A stretch of 64,000 nucleotides of DNA, taken from positions 151,740-215,739 of the forward strand of contig NZ_JAJJWH010000002.1 of NCBI RefSeq assembly GCF_020907245.1. The letters run 5' to 3'. The first letter of the stretch is position 1, and each line of letters starts with the position of its first letter. This document shows positions 45,489-53,378 of this stretch, one piece after another. This stretch comes from Pontibacter harenae (GTDB lineage Bacteria > Bacteroidota > Bacteroidia > Cytophagales > Hymenobacteraceae). Under the pieces are notes generated by a model. That model saw only the letters and a program-made list of their open reading frames with translations. It was not told the DNA's origin and did not search any database. Made by a program: the position numbers and the translations under genes.

Positions 45489-45540
45489 GGATACCAAAGC
45501 AAATCCACCTTCTTGTAAGGTGGCTTTTGCTTTGGTATCC
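45489..45540. repeat. large interrupted inverted repeat downstream of ruvC
   Basis: GGATACCAAAGCAAA and TTTGCTTTGGTATCC form a 15-bp stem, and CCACCTT/AAGGTGG add 7 bp inside it after a small bulge. No T-run follows, so it is an unusual terminator, if it is one at all. Confidence 0.7.
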
Positions 45541-45626
45541 CTGAGTCAAAACCTACAGCACATCCCCTACGCCAACTCAAATTAAAAAATATCAAAAGGC
45601 TTATTTTTCCGTTATAACTGACAGTA

Positions 45627-45660
45627 TTGTTCTAACACTATTTCTTTTTTGTAACTTTTG
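45627..45660 (+). promoter_or_regulatory. putative promoter of the mlaEFD operon
   Basis: TTGTTC (45627-45632) and TAACTTTTG (45652-45660) are 19 bp apart and resemble the Bacteroidota promoter, with one extra T in the -7 box. The leader would be about 130 bases and would include the short ORF. Confidence 0.4.
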
Positions 45661-45684
45661 CCCGCATAATAATCAACAAGAGCC

Positions 45685-45729
45685 ATGTTTCTAAACCTTG
45701 TGCTTCACCGAAACCGTATGTGGAGGTAG
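45685..45729 (+). CDS. possible 14-residue leader peptide upstream of mlaE
   Basis: ATG 45685 to TAG 45729 reads MFLNLVLHRNRMWR and lies between the putative promoter and the mlaE start, so it would be on the mRNA. It has a plausible AAGAGCC sequence just before it. No homologue is known to me, and function is speculative. Confidence 0.25.
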   Translation: MFLNLVLHRNRMWR

Positions 45730-45794
45730 ATATTTAAGCGGTTATACCGTTTAGCAGATATCATCTGATGAATTTTGGCTTTCTATAGCAGCTA

Positions 45795-46613
45795 ATGAAC
45801 CAAAGTAATAACAACAACTTAAACGAACCCCAAAAACGCAAATATGTGCTCTCCAGAAGACTGGATCGTGCATTTTTGGAACTGTACAATATATATGCGT
45901 TCGTTGCTCGCTTCTTTAAGGAGGTATTTTTACCGCCCTATGAATTCAAAGAAATAATTAAGCAGTGTTATGAAGTAGGCGTACGTTCGCTTCCGCTAGT
46001 TTCTGTTACAGCCTTCATCATCGGTATTGTTTTCACAAACCAGTCCAGGCCTTCGCTTGCCGACTTTGGAGCCACAGCCTTACTTCCAGCCCTTATTTCG
46101 GTTGCCATCATAAGAGCCATTGGCCCACTGGTAACAGCCATTATCACCTCTGGTAGGGTTGGGTCAAGTATAGGAGCCGAGATAGGATCTATGCGCGTTA
46201 CGGAGCAAATAGACGCAATGGAAGTATCAGCTACTAACCCTTTTAAGTTTTTAGTAGTCAGCAGAGTGCTCGCCACTACTTTCATGATTCCAGCTTTAAC
46301 GATGTACACCACGCTGCTAGCTCTGTTGGGCGGCTACTTAAACGTACACCAAAACGAGCAAACAACCTTAATTACGTTCTTTTCGCAGGTATTCGAGGCT
46401 ATCACCTTTTTGGATATAGTCGCATCATCCGTAAAATCGGTGCTATTTGGTTTTACCATTGGCATGGTTGGCTGTTATAAAGGCTACAATTCATCTAAAG
46501 GTACAGAGGGCGTGGGTAAGGCTGCCAATACATCTGTTGTAACGGCTATGTTCCTCATTTTTGTGGAAGAGCTTTTGGTTATGCAAGTTATAAACGCTGT
46601 AAGAGGCATATAA
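45795..46613 (+). CDS. mlaE: MlaE-family ABC transporter permease
   Basis: The 272-residue membrane protein has the MlaE/PF02405 signature: FKEIIKQCYEVGVRSLPLVS, GRVGSSIGAEIGSMRVTEQI followed by DAMEVSATNPF, and the late VGCYKGYNSSKGTEGVG. About five membrane segments are present. With MlaF and MlaD it forms the inner-membrane complex that moves phospholipids between the inner and outer membranes. The three genes are in one operon with 12 bp and 0 bp between them. An N-terminal tail of about 20 residues precedes the conserved part. Confidence 0.95.
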   Translation: MNQSNNNNLNEPQKRKYVLSRRLDRAFLELYNIYAFVARFFKEVFLPPYEFKEIIKQCYEVGVRSLPLVSVTAFIIGIVFTNQSRPSLADFGATALLPALISVAIIRAIGPLVTAIITSGRVGSSIGAEIGSMRVTEQIDAMEVSATNPFKFLVVSRVLATTFMIPALTMYTTLLALLGGYLNVHQNEQTTLITFFSQVFEAITFLDIVASSVKSVLFGFTIGMVGCYKGYNSSKGTEGVGKAANTSVVTAMFLIFVEELLVMQVINAVRGI

Positions 46614-46625
46614 CCTCAGGTATTT

Positions 46626-47399
46626 ATGAAAAAAATTAACCCTAATATAAACCGAGACAAAAAGGCTATCGAGATCAGAGGGCTACAAAAAGCTTTCGAT
46701 GATTTCGAAGTTCTTAAAGGCGTTGACTTGGATCTTTACCAAGGCGAAAACCTGGTTGTGCTTGGTCGTTCGGGCACAGGTAAGTCTGTCTTAATTAAAA
46801 TCATCTCAGGCTTGCTGAAAGCGGATTCTGGTATCGTGAACGTATTAGGTAAGGATGTCTGCTGCTTAACGTCGAAGGAAATGGACGCCCTGCGCCTGAA
46901 GATTGGTTTCTCTTTTCAGAATAGCGCGTTGTATGATAGCATGACTGTAAAAGAGAACCTTGAATTTCCGCTGGTTCGGCACGCCAAACACATGACGCAG
47001 AAAGAGCGCGACGACCTGATAGATGTTATACTGGATGCCGTTGGTCTGGCACAAACAATCGATCAGATGCCTTCTGAGTTATCTGGGGGGCAGCGGAAAC
47101 GCATTGGCATAGCACGCACACTTATTCTGCGCCCAGAAATAATGCTGTACGATGAACCGACGGCTGGTCTGGACCCAATTACGTGCATAGACATAAACAA
47201 TCTAATAAATGAGGTACAGCGCAGGTTTAACACCTCCTCTATTATCATTACCCACGACCTTACCTGTGCCCGTGCTGTAGGCGACCGACTGGTCATGCTG
47301 CTAGATGGACAGTTTCAGCGGGACGGCACTTTTGAGGAAGTTTTCAATTCAGAAGACAAGCGTGTAAAAGCATTCTATAACTACAACTTTACAGACTAA
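46626..47399 (+). CDS. mlaF: MlaF-family ABC transporter ATP-binding protein
   Basis: The 257-residue ATPase has Walker A GRSGTGKSVLIK, a Q-loop (FSFQNSALYD), the signature LSGGQRKRIGIARTL, Walker B MLYDEPTAGLD and the switch His in IIITHDLTCARAVGD. It drives the MlaE permease. The N-terminal tail (KKINPNINRDKKA) is somewhat longer than usual. The stop codon abuts the start of the mlaD gene. Confidence 0.95.
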   Translation: MKKINPNINRDKKAIEIRGLQKAFDDFEVLKGVDLDLYQGENLVVLGRSGTGKSVLIKIISGLLKADSGIVNVLGKDVCCLTSKEMDALRLKIGFSFQNSALYDSMTVKENLEFPLVRHAKHMTQKERDDLIDVILDAVGLAQTIDQMPSELSGGQRKRIGIARTLILRPEIMLYDEPTAGLDPITCIDINNLINEVQRRFNTSSIIITHDLTCARAVGDRLVMLLDGQFQRDGTFEEVFNSEDKRVKAFYNYNFTD

Positions 47400-48404
47400 A
47401 TGGGTACTGCAGAAAATAAACGTTCCGTGTTAGTAGGCATTTTCGTCCTGCTGGCAATTACAATACTTTTGGTAGGCATTTTTACATTGGGTGGGCAGCA
47501 AAAGCGCTTCAGCAGTAGCATTACTCTAACTGCCGTGTTCGATGATGTAGGTGGCCTTAAACCAGGAAACAACGTCTGGTTTTCGGGTGTTAAAATCGGA
47601 ACTGTCAAAAACATCAGCCTCTTCGGAAGTTCTCAGGTACTGGTAACCTTAAACGTTGAGGAAAGTGTACAGGAATATATTCGAGAGAATGCTGTTGCAC
47701 GCATCAGTTCTGAAAGCTTTATCGGTAACAAAAACATTGTTATTGAGGGTGGCACACAAGAAGCATCTCCTGTAGAGGATGGCGCTAGAATTATGGCAGA
47801 AAACCCACTAGACACCGATGCGTTGATCGAGAAGCTTCAGGAGAATAACAACAACCTTGTGGCCATTACGGGTAACCTGAAACAGCTGACAGGCAATCTG
47901 GTGAAGGGCCAGGGAACCATTGGCAGGCTTTTAACGGATTCTACCATGGCTGACGATTTAGGAGCGATGGTTGCTAACCTGCAAAGAACCTCCCAAAACA
48001 GTGTAGCCGCATCCAGATCTTTAAATCAATTTACTTCTAAGCTTAACACGCCTGGCGGTTTGGCTAACCAGGTTTTAACAGACACAACGGTTTATAGCCA
48101 ATTGAGGCAATCGATGGCTCAGCTACAAGAGGCAACAAATTCAGCAGCGGCCTTAACAGAAAACCTACGGGAAACCAGCACCAGGCTGAACAACGAGAAC
48201 AATGCACTGGGTGTGTTGCTGCAAGACGAAGAGTTTGCCCGTAACCTGCAAAACACCATGCAAAATTTAGAAACCAGCTCCCAAAAATTTGATGAAAACA
48301 TGGAAGCTTTGCAAAGTAACATCTTGTTCAGAGGCTTCTTCAGACGCAGAGATAAGGAAGAAGCCAAACAGCAGGAGCAACAACAAGAACAGCAAAATCA
48401 GTAA
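47400..48404 (+). CDS. mlaD: MlaD-family MCE-domain protein
   Basis: The 334-residue protein has an N-terminal membrane anchor (SVLVGIFVLLAITILLVGIF). One MCE domain follows (GGLKPGNNVWFSGVKIGTVK, then EYIRENAVARISSESFIGNK and NIVIEGG). The C-terminal coiled-coil part ends in a Gln/Glu-rich tail. MCE proteins bind phospholipids in the periplasm and pass them along the Mla path. The C-terminal extension is much longer than in E. coli MlaD and resembles other Bacteroidota MlaD proteins. It is the third gene of the operon. Confidence 0.9.
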   Translation: MGTAENKRSVLVGIFVLLAITILLVGIFTLGGQQKRFSSSITLTAVFDDVGGLKPGNNVWFSGVKIGTVKNISLFGSSQVLVTLNVEESVQEYIRENAVARISSESFIGNKNIVIEGGTQEASPVEDGARIMAENPLDTDALIEKLQENNNNLVAITGNLKQLTGNLVKGQGTIGRLLTDSTMADDLGAMVANLQRTSQNSVAASRSLNQFTSKLNTPGGLANQVLTDTTVYSQLRQSMAQLQEATNSAAALTENLRETSTRLNNENNALGVLLQDEEFARNLQNTMQNLETSSQKFDENMEALQSNILFRGFFRRRDKEEAKQQEQQQEQQNQ

Positions 48405-48517
48405 TCCACTTTTTTACTCATGATTAAAGATTGTTGCTCTTCACTGATTTTTTAAAAGGTTTGCTTCTGATATACAAAAAGTATTCGGGTTTATAAACGG
48501 TGCACACAGACAAAAAG

Positions 48518-48552
48518 AAAAGGCGCTGGCAATTATTTGCCAGCGCCTTTTT
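48518..48552. terminator. bidirectional terminator
   Basis: AAAAGGCGCTGGCAA and TTGCCAGCGCCTTTT form a 15-bp perfect stem around TTAT. It lies between the convergent mla operon and the HIT/greA genes. Confidence 0.95.
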
Positions 48553-48575
48553 AATGTCATCCTATAGTTAAGAAA

Positions 48576-48968
48576 CTACAGTTGGGCTTTTATCTTTTCC
48601 AGCACCTCTTCAAACTCTTCTTTGGTGTACTTCTGTTTGTTGGCAAAATCCATGTCCTGCATGCCGTTTAGCGGAATGAGATGTACGTGTGCGTGGGGTA
48701 CCTCTAAGCCCACAACAGCCACTCCTACTCTTTTGCAAGGCACTGCCTTCTCTACTGCCGCAGCTACTCTTTTGGCAAAAGACATCAGGCCCAAGTATAG
48801 TTCATCATCCAAATCGAAGATGTAATCAATCTGCTGCTTCGGTATTACCAAGGTGTGGCCTTTAGTAGTCGGGAATACGTCCAGAAAAGCAAGGTAGCGG
48901 TCGTCTTCTGCTATTTTATAGGCAGGAATCTCACCATTTACAATCTTTGTGAATATCGAAGCTTCCAT
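48576..48968 (-). CDS. HIT-family protein
   Basis: The 130-residue protein is a histidine-triad hydrolase or transferase. It has EIPAYKIAEDDRYLAFLDVF and TTKGHTLVIPKQQ. The triad itself is HAHVHLIPLN, with the catalytic His among the three. HIT enzymes act on nucleotide-phosphate bonds, for example AMP-lysine or AMP-amine substrates. The stop of greA lies 3 bp upstream of its start, so it is cotranscribed after greA. Confidence 0.95.
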   Translation of the reverse strand: MEASIFTKIVNGEIPAYKIAEDDRYLAFLDVFPTTKGHTLVIPKQQIDYIFDLDDELYLGLMSFAKRVAAAVEKAVPCKRVGVAVVGLEVPHAHVHLIPLNGMQDMDFANKQKYTKEEFEEVLEKIKAQL

Positions 48969-48971
48969 AGG

Positions 48972-49445
48972 TTAACGGCTGATTTCTAAAATTTCAAACT
49001 CTATCTTACCTGCTGGTATGGTAATTTCGGCTTTGTCGCCCACGCTCTTGCCCAACAGTCCTTTGCCAATCGGAGATTTTACAGAAATTTTTCCAGCAGC
49101 CAAATCAGCCTCTTCTTCCGCTACTAAAGTGTAGTCTACCACCATGTTATTCTTCAGGTTCTTGATCTTTACTTTAGATAGAATAAGCGCTTTGCTGCTG
49201 TCCAGGTTAGACTCGTCAATCAGGCGGGCGTTGCCTACAATCTCCTCCATCTTGGAAATCTTCAGCTCCAGGTGGCCTTGTGCATCCTTGGCAGCGTCGT
49301 ATTCAGCATTCTCGCTCAGGTCTCCTTTGTCGCGAGCCTCAGCCAGCTGGCGTGCTACCTCGGCACGTCCTTTTGTTTTGAGCTCTGCCAGTTCGTCCTT
49401 TAATTTCTGCAAACCTTCAGCAGTGTAATAAGAAATCTTGCTCAT
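48972..49445 (-). CDS. greA: transcription elongation factor GreA
   Basis: The protein has 157 residues from ATG 49445 (MSKISYYTAEGLQKLKDELA); an in-frame ATG at 49481 would add residues without support. The N-terminal coiled coil has the conserved acidic tip (GDLSENAEYDAAKDAQGHLE) that enters the RNA polymerase secondary channel. The C-terminal FKBP-like part includes YTLVAEEEADLAAGKISV and SPIGKGLLGKSVGDKAEI. GreA rescues stalled polymerase by stimulating RNA cleavage. It is followed by a HIT gene. A hairpin with a T-run lies in its leader, which may act as an attenuator. Confidence 0.95.
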   Translation of the reverse strand: MSKISYYTAEGLQKLKDELAELKTKGRAEVARQLAEARDKGDLSENAEYDAAKDAQGHLELKISKMEEIVGNARLIDESNLDSSKALILSKVKIKNLKNNMVVDYTLVAEEEADLAAGKISVKSPIGKGLLGKSVGDKAEITIPAGKIEFEILEISR

Positions 49446-49479
49446 AGTAGTATCGTCTTCTCGTTTAAAACACAAAAAC

Positions 49480-49516
49480 AAAAAGAACGGTTATGGCCTG
49501 CATAACCGTTCTTTTT
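49480..49516 (-). terminator. terminator-like hairpin in the greA leader
   Basis: Reverse-strand AAAAAGAACGGTTATG pairs with CATAACCGTTCTTTTT around a 5-base loop, and TTTTTGTTTTTG follows. The greA ATG lies 35 bp further on, so this is either a terminator of an upstream gene or an attenuator of greA. Confidence 0.8.
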
Positions 49517-49597
49517 GCCAAATATGTAAATTTATTTAATCTCTTTTTCAGTAGCAGGAAGTAAAATTACTTTAACTGCTCTAGTTTAGCATATGCT

Positions 49598-49852
49598 TTA
49601 CTTTATGAAACATATAAAACCATTGGGCAACTCCCGCTGTGTTCTGATATAAGGCAAATATACGTTTAATTTAATACAGAGCAAAGTGTTTAAGCCCTGA
49701 TTCTTCTGACGTTTAAACACTTTCTGCGATCGCTCTAACTGTAAATATATACGTTCAAGCTCCGTAAATGTGTTGTGCTCAGGTAGGTTTGTCTCTATCA
49801 GTCTCACTTTTAGCACCTCTTCAATTACCAGCACGGCATCCGTTAGAAACAC
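49598..49852 (-). CDS. possible small protein of unknown function
   Basis: The 84-residue frame starts MFLTDAVLVIEEVLKVRLIE, has a helix-like middle (FTELERIYLQLERSQKVF), and ends near ICFIK. It is followed by a strong hairpin before greA, which would fit a gene with its own terminator. No family is recognised, and the composition is compatible with but not proof of coding. Confidence 0.3.
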   Translation of the reverse strand: MFLTDAVLVIEEVLKVRLIETNLPEHNTFTELERIYLQLERSQKVFKRQKNQGLNTLLCIKLNVYLPYIRTQRELPNGFICFIK

Positions 49853-49945
49853 AACCCTTACACTCCTAGGTTAATGCTGCAACTGCCAAAACATATCTTT
49901 TCAGCCTTGCAATTATAAAGCTTATGTTAAAGAATTGTTTTGAAG

Positions 49946-50896
49946 CTACTCACCATGTAGCACCTGCTTGATTTTCTCTACCAGCACCTCGTTTATCTTC
50001 ACATAAGATTCGTGTGTCCAGCCTGCAATGTGCGGCGTAAGCAGTACATTATCAGCAGATGCAAGAAAATTGAAATTTGCCTGTTGCTCCGCAGTCAGGG
50101 TTTTGAGTTTTTCGTTCTCCAACACATCCAGGGCTGCGCCTTTTATAGTACCTGTTTTCAGGTGCTGCACGAGTGCCTCCTGGTCCACTACTTCTCCTCT
50201 AGACGTGTTGATAAACCACACCTGCTTCTTCAACCCTTTAAGAAATCTATCATTTATTAAATGATGATTATCAGGGATATATGGAATGTGCAAAGTAATA
50301 ACATCTGCTTCGGCCTGTAGCGCTTCTAATGAAACCACCTCGGCAGGCACATCTATTTTTTCAGGAGCAAACCGATCGTAGGCCATAATGCGGCAGCCAA
50401 AGCCTGTAAGAAGCCTTGCAAAACTCTGCCCCATATTACCATACCCGATAACACCGATGGTTTTGCCGCCCAACTCTTCGCCTCTGTTTTCTTCGCGAAG
50501 CCACACCTTCTCCCGCACCTGTTTGTCGGCCCTATTCATGTTTCGCATCAGCGACAGTAGCATACCCAAAGCATGCTCTCCCACTGCCTGACGGTTTCCC
50601 TCGTTGGCACCCAATACAGGTATGCCCATTTGCTCCAGCTTCTCCACTTCAATATTATCGAGTCCTGCTCCTGCCCTGGCTACAAATTTGAGTTTCGTAG
50701 CAAGCGCAATGGTGTCAGAAGTTATCCGCATTTTAGAACGCACAATCAAACCATCCATGTCAGCTAAGGCCTGCTTTACATCTGTCGGATTTATGTTGGG
50801 TTTATACACAACTTCTACTCCTATGCTTTCCAGCAGCGGAAATATATTGGGGTGCAGTTCATCTATAATCAGAATTCGGAAAGTAGCAGCAGACAT
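49946..50896 (-). CDS. D-isomer-specific 2-hydroxyacid dehydrogenase (D-3-phosphoglycerate dehydrogenase-like)
   Basis: The 316-residue NAD-dependent protein has the two-domain dehydrogenase layout. The substrate-domain part is VRSKMRITSDTIALATKLKF. The Rossmann motif is GKTIGVIGYGNMGQSFARLL. The catalytic Arg is in FINTSRGEVVDQEALVQHL, the Glu lies near GAALDVLENEKL, and the His is in LLTPHIAGWTHES. It is about the size of short D-3-phosphoglycerate dehydrogenases that lack the ACT domain, and similar to hydroxypyruvate reductases. The reaction (serine synthesis or other) is not certain. The gene is isolated. Confidence 0.85.
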   Translation of the reverse strand: MSAATFRILIIDELHPNIFPLLESIGVEVVYKPNINPTDVKQALADMDGLIVRSKMRITSDTIALATKLKFVARAGAGLDNIEVEKLEQMGIPVLGANEGNRQAVGEHALGMLLSLMRNMNRADKQVREKVWLREENRGEELGGKTIGVIGYGNMGQSFARLLTGFGCRIMAYDRFAPEKIDVPAEVVSLEALQAEADVITLHIPYIPDNHHLINDRFLKGLKKQVWFINTSRGEVVDQEALVQHLKTGTIKGAALDVLENEKLKTLTAEQQANFNFLASADNVLLTPHIAGWTHESYVKINEVLVEKIKQVLHGE

Positions 50897-51067
50897 AATA
50901 TATATTTGATTTATATCTACAAATTTACAGCCATACGCACAACTTACAAGCAGAACTGCTATGCAGAGGTGAGAAGTTGTTTTAGCAGGTTGGTTGAAGG
51001 ATGAAAAGCAGATCTATTTCTCGCCTGGAGTTTATTTAACTTAACAAGAAGTTACTCCTAGACTCTG

Positions 51068-52420
51068 TTACAAATTATACAGCATATGCGCCACGGCAAA
51101 ATAAATGGTGAGCCCAAGCAAATCGTTGGCCGTGGTAATAAAAGGCCCTGCAGCCACCGCAGGATTGATACCAAACCTATCCAGCACCATGGGTGTGATT
51201 GTGCCCATGAGTGAGGCCAACAGCACCACCGAAAATAAGGCAACAGATACCACCAAAGAAAGAGTAAGTTCTCTTCTAAATAGATAAGTGAAGCTAAAAA
51301 CAAGAATAGAAATGATAGCAGCATTTAGTAGCGCCACTAGCAGTACTTTCAGAATACGTTGGGCAAAATTCTCGAACATTACCTCGTTCGAGGACAAGGT
51401 TTGGATAATGATGGACGAAGACTGAATACCGACATTACCGCCTGTGGCCGTTATGAGCGGCACAAAAAGGGCAACAGCAGGTAACAGAGCGATATCTTCC
51501 TCAAACAAGCCCATAAACTGGGCAGCCAGCAAGCCGCCCACCATACCAATAATCAACCAGGGCAAGCGCGAGCGGGAAATACGGAATACACTATCGTCTT
51601 CCTCCACATTCTCGGTGATACCTGTCATGAGTTGGCGGCTCAGTTCAGCCTGCTCCTGCATTACATCCACCACGTCGTCTATGGTAATGCGCCCCAGCAA
51701 CCTGCCTTGTATATTCACCACGGGTATCGACTCTAAGTCGTACTTGCGCATCACACTTACCACCTCTCCTTCGTCACGGAATGACTCGATGGAGATGACG
51801 TCTTCGTTGTAGATGTCCTTTACCAGCCTGGCGTCTTTAGCCAGCAGCAGCGTTTTTACACTTACTCTGCCAACCAAAATATCTTTATTATCGACAACGT
51901 ACACAGTATAGATGCGCTCCACATCCTCTGCCTGCCGCCTTATCTCTTCTATACATTGGCGCACGCGCCAGTACAGGTTCACCTTGATAAGTTCTTTTGC
52001 CATAAGGCCACCCGCACAGTCTTCATCGTAGCGTAGTAGGTCCAGAATGGCGGCAACTTTTTCGTCGTTGTCCAGCAGAGCAATTACCTCTTCGCGGGTC
52101 TGCACACTCTGCTCATTCAGAATGTCTACGGCGTCGTCAGAGTCCATCAGGTTTACATAGCGGGCAACCTCCTGGCTCGTGAAGTTTTGTAGAAAATCCG
52201 TTCGTATGTCATAGTCCAGGGCGGAGAGTATCTCAGAACCAACTTCTGGCGGCAGCAAATCCATCACGTACTTCGATTCCTGCGTGTCCAGTTCGTACAG
52301 CACCGTCGTGATATCGGCGGGGTGCATCTCGGCCATCGTCTCCAGAATATAGCTATTGTTTTTCAGCTCAATGGCCTCTTCTACCTGATCTATATATTCA
52401 CGTGTGATTTCTACCTGCAT
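51068..52420 (-). CDS. mgtE: magnesium transporter MgtE
   Basis: The protein has 450 residues. A helical N domain (about 1-125) is followed by two CBS domains (about 130-255). They include VYVVDNKDILVGRVSVKTLL and MRKYDLESIPVVNIQGRLLG. A five-helix membrane domain with ATGGNVGIQSSS and the pore-lining LGLTIYFAVAHMLYNL completes it. MgtE is a Mg2+-gated channel for magnesium, and the N and CBS domains sense cytoplasmic Mg2+. It starts 4 bp after the rsmA stop, so both form an operon. Confidence 0.95.
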   Translation of the reverse strand: MQVEITREYIDQVEEAIELKNNSYILETMAEMHPADITTVLYELDTQESKYVMDLLPPEVGSEILSALDYDIRTDFLQNFTSQEVARYVNLMDSDDAVDILNEQSVQTREEVIALLDNDEKVAAILDLLRYDEDCAGGLMAKELIKVNLYWRVRQCIEEIRRQAEDVERIYTVYVVDNKDILVGRVSVKTLLLAKDARLVKDIYNEDVISIESFRDEGEVVSVMRKYDLESIPVVNIQGRLLGRITIDDVVDVMQEQAELSRQLMTGITENVEEDDSVFRISRSRLPWLIIGMVGGLLAAQFMGLFEEDIALLPAVALFVPLITATGGNVGIQSSSIIIQTLSSNEVMFENFAQRILKVLLVALLNAAIISILVFSFTYLFRRELTLSLVVSVALFSVVLLASLMGTITPMVLDRFGINPAVAAGPFITTANDLLGLTIYFAVAHMLYNL

Positions 52421-52424
52421 GGGG

Positions 52425-53204
52425 TTACTTGTTCTGCTCTACCAGCTGGGTTAATTCAATAAAATCCTGCACCGAAAGCTGCTCGGCTCGCTTATCGAAA
52501 ACAGGTTGTGCAGTAACTTCTGGTGGCAAATTAAACGTTTTAAGGCAGTTTCGCAGCGTTTTGCGTCTTGTTCCGAAACTCGATTTCACCACCGAAAAGA
52601 AAAGCTTCTCATCGCAAGGCAAGCTTTCCCGCTCATTCCGCACCAGGCTTATTACGCCAGACTTCACTTTCGGCGGCGGATGGAACACATGCTCATGCAC
52701 AGTGAACTTATAATCTATGGTGTAGAAAGCCTGCAGCAACACGCTCAGTATACCATAGGTTTTAGAGCCAGGAGGCGCGGCAATACGCTCAGCCACTTCT
52801 TTCTGAATCATACACACCACCTCAGGCACCACCTCGCGGTGCTCCAGCACTTTAAAAAAGATTTGGCTCGATATGTTGTAAGGGAAGTTTCCAATGACAG
52901 CGAACTTGCCAGGAAAAAGCTTGCTCAGGTCCGTCTTCAGAAAATCAGCTGAAATAATACGCTCCTGCAGCTGCGGAAAATGCTTTTTTAAATAAGCGAT
53001 GGATTCACGATCTATATCAACTACGGTGGTGCTGTACTCCTGGTGCTGCAGCAGGTACTTTGTAAGCACGCCCATGCCAGGACCTATCTCCAGCACATCC
53101 TGCACACCCTGCGGCAGTGTCAGTTGGTCTACTATTTTCATCGCAATGTTCTGGTCTACCAGAAAATGCTGCCCCAGGTGCTTCTTCGGACTTACTTTGC
53201 TCAC
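52425..53204 (-). CDS. rsmA: 16S rRNA (adenine-1518/1519-N6) dimethyltransferase RsmA
   Basis: The 259-residue protein starts with [20 protein letters not shown] and has the SAM-binding [16 protein letters not shown], the acidic [12 protein letters not shown] and the NIPY-like [16 protein letters not shown]. It dimethylates two adjacent adenines near the 3' end of 16S rRNA. It is the first gene of the rsmA-mgtE operon. A promoter for it probably overlaps the start of the divergent pepA gene. Confidence 0.95.
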   Translation of the reverse strand: MSKVSPKKHLGQHFLVDQNIAMKIVDQLTLPQGVQDVLEIGPGMGVLTKYLLQHQEYSTTVVDIDRESIAYLKKHFPQLQERIISADFLKTDLSKLFPGKFAVIGNFPYNISSQIFFKVLEHREVVPEVVCMIQKEVAERIAAPPGSKTYGILSVLLQAFYTIDYKFTVHEHVFHPPPKVKSGVISLVRNERESLPCDEKLFFSVVKSSFGTRRKTLRNCLKTFNLPPEVTAQPVFDKRAEQLSVQDFIELTQLVEQNK

Positions 53205-53344
53205 GGTTTATAATTAGTGGTTTGAAGTATAAAGTATACTTTTTGCCTCAAACCCGTTATACCATTTTAAATACTGCTGAAACCGTACTTTCGTAGAAAG
53301 TACTGCTTTTCGCATTACGTATTATACTTACTATATTGCAGCGT

Positions 53345-53378
53345 CAAAGATACAAAGACAAATGCCAACACAACTCAA
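53345..53378 (-). promoter_or_regulatory. putative promoter of the rsmA-mgtE operon, overlapping the pepA start
   Basis: On the reverse strand TTGAGT (53378-53373) and TATCTTTG (53352-53345) are 20 bp apart and match the tRNA-Ser promoter box. The -33 part lies inside the pepA coding start (53362). Confidence 0.45.

Larger units (their letters stand above)
45365..45794. other. leader/intergenic region upstream of the mla operon
   Basis: This 430-bp region contains the large inverted repeat 45489-45540, a likely promoter (about 45627-45660) and a 14-codon ORF (45685-45729), all listed separately. Confidence 0.5.

Noticed and set aside
52506..52952. A 148-codon antisense frame inside rsmA
   Set aside because: It mirrors a strongly conserved methyltransferase gene and has no independent support.
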